This document shows positions 5,988-10,484 of a DNA stretch of 10,484 bases, in pieces. Position numbers and translations under genes: made by a program. Numbering within the stretch: the first letter of the stretch is position 1; every line of letters begins with the position of its first letter. Source of the DNA: Clostridia bacterium (lineage in GTDB: Bacteria; Bacillota_A; Clostridia; RUG12999); the NCBI GenBank assembly GCA_017558425.1, contig JAFYVD010000003.1, positions 1 to 10,484 of the forward strand, read 5' to 3'. A model generated the notes under the pieces. That model did not search any database. It worked only from the letters and a program-made list of their open reading frames with translations, and was not told where the DNA came from.

Positions 5988-7715
5988 ATGATAAAATTGC
6001 TTAAATATTTAAAAAAAAGCTGGATTTTTGCCATTTTAGCGCCCATTTGTATGATGGTTGAAGCAACAATGGACCTCCAGCAACCCACTCTGATGGCAGA
6101 CATTATTGACATTGGCGTGGCAAACGGCGATATTTCTTATGTGCTGAGCGTAGGCAGTAAAATGCTGCTTTACTCGGTAATCGGTATGGCAGGCGGAATA
6201 CTATGCACAATATTCTCCTCCATTGCATCCTGCCGATTTGCGGCAGAGCTCCGCAAAAATCTTTTTTCAAAAATTCAAAAATTCTCTTTTGCGGAAATTG
6301 ACAAACTGAAAACTTCGTCACTTATCACAAGGGTTACCAATGACGTGACTCAAATGCAGCACATGGTTTTAATGTCACTGCGCATTATGGTTCGCTCTCC
6401 CCTGCTTTTTGTGGGTGGTGTTATTATGGCAATCAGGCTGAGTCCGAAGCTTTCACTGCTCTTCATTTTTATGGTTCCTGCGATTGTTGTTACAGTTTCT
6501 TTTGTTATAACACGCTCGTTCCCGCTTTTCTCGGTGCTTCAGAAATCCATCGACCGGGTTAACACCGTTATGCGTGAAAATCTGCTTGGTGTTCGCGTTG
6601 TCAAAGCCTTTGTCGGTCACAATCTTGAAACCGAAAGATTTAAAACCGCCAACGAAGGCTTAAAATCTATCAGCATAAAATCGCAGATGATAACCATTCT
6701 GATGTGGCCTCTGGTTAATATTATAATGCAGTTTTCTGTTGTTGCTGTTTTGTGGTTTGGCGGAAAAATGTTCACAATCGGTGATATTCAGACGGGCGAC
6801 ATTATGGCATTCATCAACTACCTCACACAGATTATGTTCTCCCTCACAATGTCGGTAATGTTGTTTATCAACTTCTCCCGTGCGAAAGTTTCAGCAGACC
6901 GAATTAACGAGGTTTTTGACACCAATCCTGCAATCTCCGACTCGCCCGATGCACAGAATTTCGGCGGTCATGGCGTTGAGTTCAAAAATGTTTATTTCCG
7001 TTACCATTCCTCCGGCGACTGGGTACTTGACAACATTTCCTTCAAGGCAGAACCGGGCGAAACAATCGGTATAATCGGTGCAACCGGTTCGGGAAAAAGT
7101 ACGCTTGCAATGCTGATTCCGAGACTTTACGATGTTTGCGACGGCGAAATTCTGATTGGCGGAACAAATGTTAAAAATCTTAAAACCGACCAACTTCGCG
7201 ACAACACAAGCGTTGTTTTGCAGGAAAGTATTCTCTTTTCGGGCACTATCGAGGACAACCTCCGTCAGGGCAAAGACGGTGCAACCGCTGAGGACTTTGC
7301 AAAAGCACTTGACATCGCTCAGGCTTCTGAATTTGTCAATGCTCTCCCCGACGGCATCTCATCCCCTGTTGAACAGCGTGGTAAAAACTTCTCGGGCGGT
7401 CAGAAACAGAGACTTTCTATCGCACGTTCTCTTGTCCGCACTCCGAAAATTCTCATTCTTGACGACTCTTCAAGCGCACTTGATATGGCAACAGAAGCAA
7501 AGCTTCAGACCGCACTCAGAGAAAACGTGTCCGAGTGCACAACTTTCATCATTGCGCAGAGAATTTCAGGCGTAATGTACTGCGACAAAATTATTGTTCT
7601 TGACAATGGTAAAATTTCCGGAATGGGCACACATTCCCAACTTTTAAAAACCAACGAAATTTACAAAAGTATCGTTGTATCCCAACTTGGAGAGGAGGCG
7701 GTAGTTAATGGGTAA
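5988..7715 (+). CDS. ABC exporter half-transporter with degenerate ATP site (heterodimer subunit 1)
   Basis: The start is ATG 5988, one base after the marR stop, with AGGTGAG (5974-5980) as ribosome binding site; a GTG at 5976 would sit inside that site. The 575-residue product has an exporter-type six-helix membrane domain (about 15-300) and an ATPase domain (about 330-575). Seen are Walker A GATGSGKST (364-372), Q-loop Gln412, signature FSGGQ (468-472) and Walker B ILILDD. The usual catalytic Glu is Asp493 and the switch His is Gln524 (IIAQR). This is the signature of the non-hydrolysing partner in heterodimers such as TM287/288, LmrCD and BmrCD. Its normal FSGGQ completes the active site of the second subunit. 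Likely exports drugs or other amphiphilic compounds; the substrate is not deducible. It overlaps the next gene by 8 nt. Confidence 0.95.
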   Translation: MIKLLKYLKKSWIFAILAPICMMVEATMDLQQPTLMADIIDIGVANGDISYVLSVGSKMLLYSVIGMAGGILCTIFSSIASCRFAAELRKNLFSKIQKFSFAEIDKLKTSSLITRVTNDVTQMQHMVLMSLRIMVRSPLLFVGGVIMAIRLSPKLSLLFIFMVPAIVVTVSFVITRSFPLFSVLQKSIDRVNTVMRENLLGVRVVKAFVGHNLETERFKTANEGLKSISIKSQMITILMWPLVNIIMQFSVVAVLWFGGKMFTIGDIQTGDIMAFINYLTQIMFSLTMSVMLFINFSRAKVSADRINEVFDTNPAISDSPDAQNFGGHGVEFKNVYFRYHSSGDWVLDNISFKAEPGETIGIIGATGSGKSTLAMLIPRLYDVCDGEILIGGTNVKNLKTDQLRDNTSVVLQESILFSGTIEDNLRQGKDGATAEDFAKALDIAQASEFVNALPDGISSPVEQRGKNFSGGQKQRLSIARSLVRTPKILILDDSSSALDMATEAKLQTALRENVSECTTFIIAQRISGVMYCDKIIVLDNGKISGMGTHSQLLKTNEIYKSIVVSQLGEEAVVNG

Positions 7716-9537
7716 TATGAGAGGACCTATGGGTGGCGGCAGACCCGGTGGCAGACCGGGCGGTCCGGGAATGCCTCGCGAAAAGGTGAAACTTAAAAAT
7801 GCCAAAGGCACACTCAAACGACTTATAAAATATATGAGTGCTTACAAAAAGTACATATTTGTAACCTTTCTGCTTTCAGCACTCACATCGGTAATCACCA
7901 TTCTTACCACAAGATTAAATGGTGTTGCAATTGACGAATGTATTGCATCATTCAATCTTTCAGCTCTTGCGAAACTGTGCGTTCTGATACTTATAATGCA
8001 CCTTGTTTCGGCAATCAGCACATATTTTATTCATTCAAATATGATTAAAGTATCGCAAAACACCTCTGCAACACTTCGTCGCGATTTGTTTGCCGTTGTC
8101 CAGAAACTTCCGCTGAGATATTTTGACAACAAATCCAGCGGCGACATTATGAGCCGATTGACAAACGATATCGACAACATCAACCAGACACTTTCCCAGA
8201 GTGTGGCACAGCTTCTTTCGGGCATAATCAACATTTTGGGTACTCTGATTGCGATGTTGCTGCTTAGTCCGACACTCACCGTTATTTCTCTTACCACAGT
8301 TCCGCTAATGCTGATTGTAACACGAAGCATTATGAAGTTCACTTCAAAATTCTTCCGCAAACAGCAAAAAGAGCTTGGCGAAATCAACGGATATGTTGAA
8401 GAAATGGTTTCTGGTCAGAAAGCCGTTATTCTGTTCCGTCAGGAAGAAAATGTGAAAACTCACTTTGGCGGAATCAACAAAAGGCTCCGTATCAGCGGTC
8501 AGGTAGCTCAATCTCTGTCCGGCGTAATGGGTCCCGTGATGAACCTCATCAACAACATTACTTACCTTATAGTTGCTGTAGTGGGCGGATATATGATTCT
8601 CACCGGTGCAGGTATTACACCCGGTATCATATTTTCTTTCCTGCTTTACACCAAAAACTTCTCCCGCCCCATTAACGAGATTGCAAACCTTCTGAACACA
8701 ATGCAGTCTGCTCTTGCAGGTGCGGAACGAGTTTTTGAAGTTATGGACGAGGAAAAAGAATCGGACAGCGACAATGCAATCAGCCTTGAATCCCCTGCCG
8801 GTAACATCAGTCTTAACAACGTGACTTTCTCATATATCCCGGGTAAACCTGTGCTTAAAAATGCCACTTTCGACGCTTCGCCCGGGCAGACAGTTGCAAT
8901 TGTAGGTCCCACAGGTGCCGGCAAAACAACCATTATCAGTCTGCTCAGCCGATTCTACGATATTGACAGCGGCACCATCACCATTGATGGCAAAAACATT
9001 TACGACCTCACTCGTGACAGTCTGCGCGGTTCAATCGGTATGGTTCTGCAAGACACATATCTTTTCTCTGAAAGCGTGTTTGACAACATAAAATACGGCA
9101 GACCTTCAGCTACTGACGAGGAAGTTATTGAAGCGGCAAAAAAAGCCGGCGCACATTCTTTCATCAGCCAGCTTGAAAATGGATATGATACGGTTTTGTC
9201 GGATAATGGTCAGGATTTATCTCAGGGACAGCGTCAGCTTCTTGCAATTGCAAGAGCAATGCTCGCAAAACCTCCTGTGCTTATTCTTGACGAGGCAACA
9301 TCATCCATTGACACCCGAACCGAGCTGAAAATTCAGCAGGCTCTGAAAGTACTGATGGAGGGCAGAACAAACTTTGTTATCGCCCACCGACTCAGCACAA
9401 TCCGTAACGCAGACATTATCCTTGTAATCGACAATGGTGAAATTGTTGAACGCGGAAACCACGACGAGCTTATCGCCAAAAATGGTTTCTATGCAAACCT
9501 CTACAACAGTCAGTTTAGAAGCGGACTTGCATTATAG
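7708..9537 (+). CDS. ABC exporter half-transporter with catalytic ATP site (heterodimer subunit 2)
   Basis: ATG 7708 is preceded by GAGGAGG (7693-7699) and overlaps the end of the first subunit by ATGGGTAA, suggesting coupled translation. The 609-residue protein begins with an unusual tail of about 25 residues rich in Gly, Arg and Pro (GGGRPGGRPGGPG), then a six-helix exporter domain (about 45-335) and an ATPase domain. Motifs are Walker A GPTGAGKTT (400-408), Q-loop Gln448, signature LSQGQ (504-508, Gln in place of the usual second Gly), Walker B LILDE with catalytic Glu529, and switch His560 (IAHRLS). Its altered signature falls in the degenerate site, while its Glu529 and His560 face subunit 1's normal FSGGQ, so the pair has one working and one regulatory ATP site. 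Acts in the cytoplasmic membrane as heterodimer with the upstream gene product. Confidence 0.95.
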   Translation: MGNMRGPMGGGRPGGRPGGPGMPREKVKLKNAKGTLKRLIKYMSAYKKYIFVTFLLSALTSVITILTTRLNGVAIDECIASFNLSALAKLCVLILIMHLVSAISTYFIHSNMIKVSQNTSATLRRDLFAVVQKLPLRYFDNKSSGDIMSRLTNDIDNINQTLSQSVAQLLSGIINILGTLIAMLLLSPTLTVISLTTVPLMLIVTRSIMKFTSKFFRKQQKELGEINGYVEEMVSGQKAVILFRQEENVKTHFGGINKRLRISGQVAQSLSGVMGPVMNLINNITYLIVAVVGGYMILTGAGITPGIIFSFLLYTKNFSRPINEIANLLNTMQSALAGAERVFEVMDEEKESDSDNAISLESPAGNISLNNVTFSYIPGKPVLKNATFDASPGQTVAIVGPTGAGKTTIISLLSRFYDIDSGTITIDGKNIYDLTRDSLRGSIGMVLQDTYLFSESVFDNIKYGRPSATDEEVIEAAKKAGAHSFISQLENGYDTVLSDNGQDLSQGQRQLLAIARAMLAKPPVLILDEATSSIDTRTELKIQQALKVLMEGRTNFVIAHRLSTIRNADIILVIDNGEIVERGNHDELIAKNGFYANLYNSQFRSGLAL

Positions 9538-9541
9538 TAAT

Positions 9542-9576
9542 AAAAAGAAGCTGTAAATTTACAGCTTCTTTTTTAT
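9542..9576. terminator. Perfect palindromic terminator after the ABC operon
   Basis: Arms 9542-9557 and 9558-9573 form a perfect 16-bp palindrome (core GAAGCTGTAAATTTACAGCTTC) flanked by A on the left and T on the right. It can therefore terminate in both directions. It begins 4 nt after the ABC stop codon. The stop codon of the opposite symporter frame (9561-9559) lies inside the hairpin. Confidence 0.88.
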
Positions 9577-10356
9577 ATATCCAATTAACATTATAATCGC
9601 CGAAAGAAGAATTCCTATAAACAACGGGTCAAAGGGCAAATTGCCCCACAGATTAAGTACCAACACAACAATTGGCGAAACTATTATTGATATGCAGGCG
9701 TATACCGGCGATATTTTGCGCGGCAACCATATTGCACAGCACAGTGGCAGAAAAATTGTTGCACCACGGAGTGCCATTGACATAAAAGTAAAATTAAGTA
9801 TCGTGTCCCCAAGAGGTCCGAAAGACAGTGCACTTGCACCGCCAAGCAGAATTACAAGCAATATTTTTTCCAAAGCGTTCTGTGAAAGCAAATTCTTCAT
9901 CTTTTTTGCAATTGGCAAAAGTACGTCATTTGAAAGGTTAACCGAAATTCCGTTGGCAATCCCCGCACCTGTTCCAACAGCCGCAATAAACAGCGTTCCC
10001 AGGAAAATCCCTGCAGGTAAAGGTGGCAGATATTCCGTTACAAAAAGTGTGAGTGCGGTTTTGGGTACAATACCCGGATAGGCTGAGCGCATATAAAGAC
10101 CTACCAATATACCCCCAATCCCTACGGGCGGAGTTAAAACGGCACTGATGAGCGCACCTTTTTTGGCTTGACGCGTGGTGTCCGCCATAAAAACCGCCTG
10201 TGCATAGGTCTGGGTTGTTATAACGCCAAACATAATTGAAAACAGTGCACCAAGTTCTTTGCCGACACCTCGGTTGAACATACTGTAATAATTTATCTCG
10301 TTTGCCCGTCCAAGCTCTTTCACCATCTGTCCGAATCCCGAAAAGCCGTCTGACAA
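9559..10356 (-). pseudogene. C-terminal half of a sodium:solute symporter (SSS family), 5'-truncated
   Basis: The frame gives at most 265 residues from a TTG at 10356-10354, while SSS proteins usually have about 450-550. About seven hydrophobic segments are present, matching the second half (roughly TM7 to TM13). FGVITTQTYAQAVF plus the following Thr-Arg-Gln-Ala-Lys-Lys stretch fits the conserved SSS helix and loop, and FIAAVGTGAGIANG fits the helix that supplies Na2-site residues (one position looks like Thr, the neighbour Gly). Three codons above the TTG is an in-frame TAA. There is no ribosome binding site at proper distance, and none of the three upstream frames encodes the expected hydrophobic helices within the 128 nt to the window edge. 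The natural role would be Na+-coupled solute uptake, substrate unknown. A half protein is unlikely to transport. An assembly join at about 10356 is an alternative. Confidence 0.7.
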
Positions 10357-10484
10357 ACCGATTTATACGTCCCAAAGCACCCTCTGCCGGAAAACGAATT
10401 CTTTTAGAGCGGATTCCCATTTTATGGAAAAATTTAAAGTTTCTTCATAAAGTTTCTGCCCGAAATGTATTCCGCTTTAAAAAA
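10357..10484. other. Unassigned sequence upstream of the truncated symporter
   Basis: I translated all three minus-strand frames here. None continues the symporter and none shows a recognisable domain. GAAACTTT occurs twice, 14 nt apart (minus strand), and the region is AT-rich. A minus-strand frame ending in NFMKKL and a stop at 10436-10434 could be the tail of a gene beyond the edge, but it is too short to support. Confidence 0.3.

Noticed and set aside
9938..10420. A 160-codon minus-strand ORF overlapping the symporter
   Set aside because: It runs in another frame over the clear symporter coding sequence and shows no domain; it is rich in Cys, Arg and Trp, as shadow frames often are.
10434..10484. 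The tail of an upstream gene ending in NFMKKL-stop on the minus strand
   Set aside because: Only 16 codons are visible, there is no recognisable domain, and the other frames look equally plausible.

Overview
The window looks like a chromosomal segment of an anaerobic, endospore-forming low-to-mid GC Gram-positive (class Clostridia; I cannot name the genus). The evidence is a full-length SpoIVA gene, strong GAGG-type ribosome binding sites before almost every gene, near-consensus SigA promoters with 17-bp spacers, two lipoprotein signal peptides, and a MarR-controlled heterodimeric ABC exporter of a kind common in Firmicutes.

Layout, left to right. (1) Minus strand, running off the left edge (1462 down to 1): one open frame joins a complete class I mannose-6-phosphate isomerase to a ROK-family sugar kinase with almost no linker. 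(2) Plus strand, 1644-2639: a lipoprotein gene with a perfect-consensus promoter, interrupted by an in-frame TAA at codon 145. The frame then stays open for 186 codons and ends in a PepSY-like domain. (3) Plus strand, 2758-3903: a membrane-anchored NagZ-type GH3 beta-N-acetylhexosaminidase with its own promoter, ending at a bidirectional hairpin. (4) Minus strand, 5405-3936: spoIVA, converging on the GH3 gene, with a SigE-like promoter. (5) Plus strand, 5546-9537: a tight three-gene operon of a MarR regulator and two ABC half-transporters that form one degenerate and one consensus ATP site, closed by a perfect palindromic terminator. (6) Minus strand, 10356-9559: the C-terminal half of a sodium:solute symporter whose N-terminal half is missing upstream.

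How the parts work together. The isomerase-kinase fusion would take mannose to mannose-6-phosphate to fructose-6-phosphate in one polypeptide. The GH3 enzyme releases GlcNAc, probably from peptidoglycan fragments outside the membrane. SpoIVA builds the spore coat basement layer. The MarR/ABC operon resembles drug-efflux modules with a cognate local regulator.

I see no RNA genes, CRISPR array, insertion sequence, phage gene or riboswitch. There is no convincing wholly novel system. The most unusual items are the isomerase-kinase fusion, the ochre-split lipoprotein gene and the half symporter. Two of three minus-strand genes are complete or open to the edge. The third (the symporter) appears broken.
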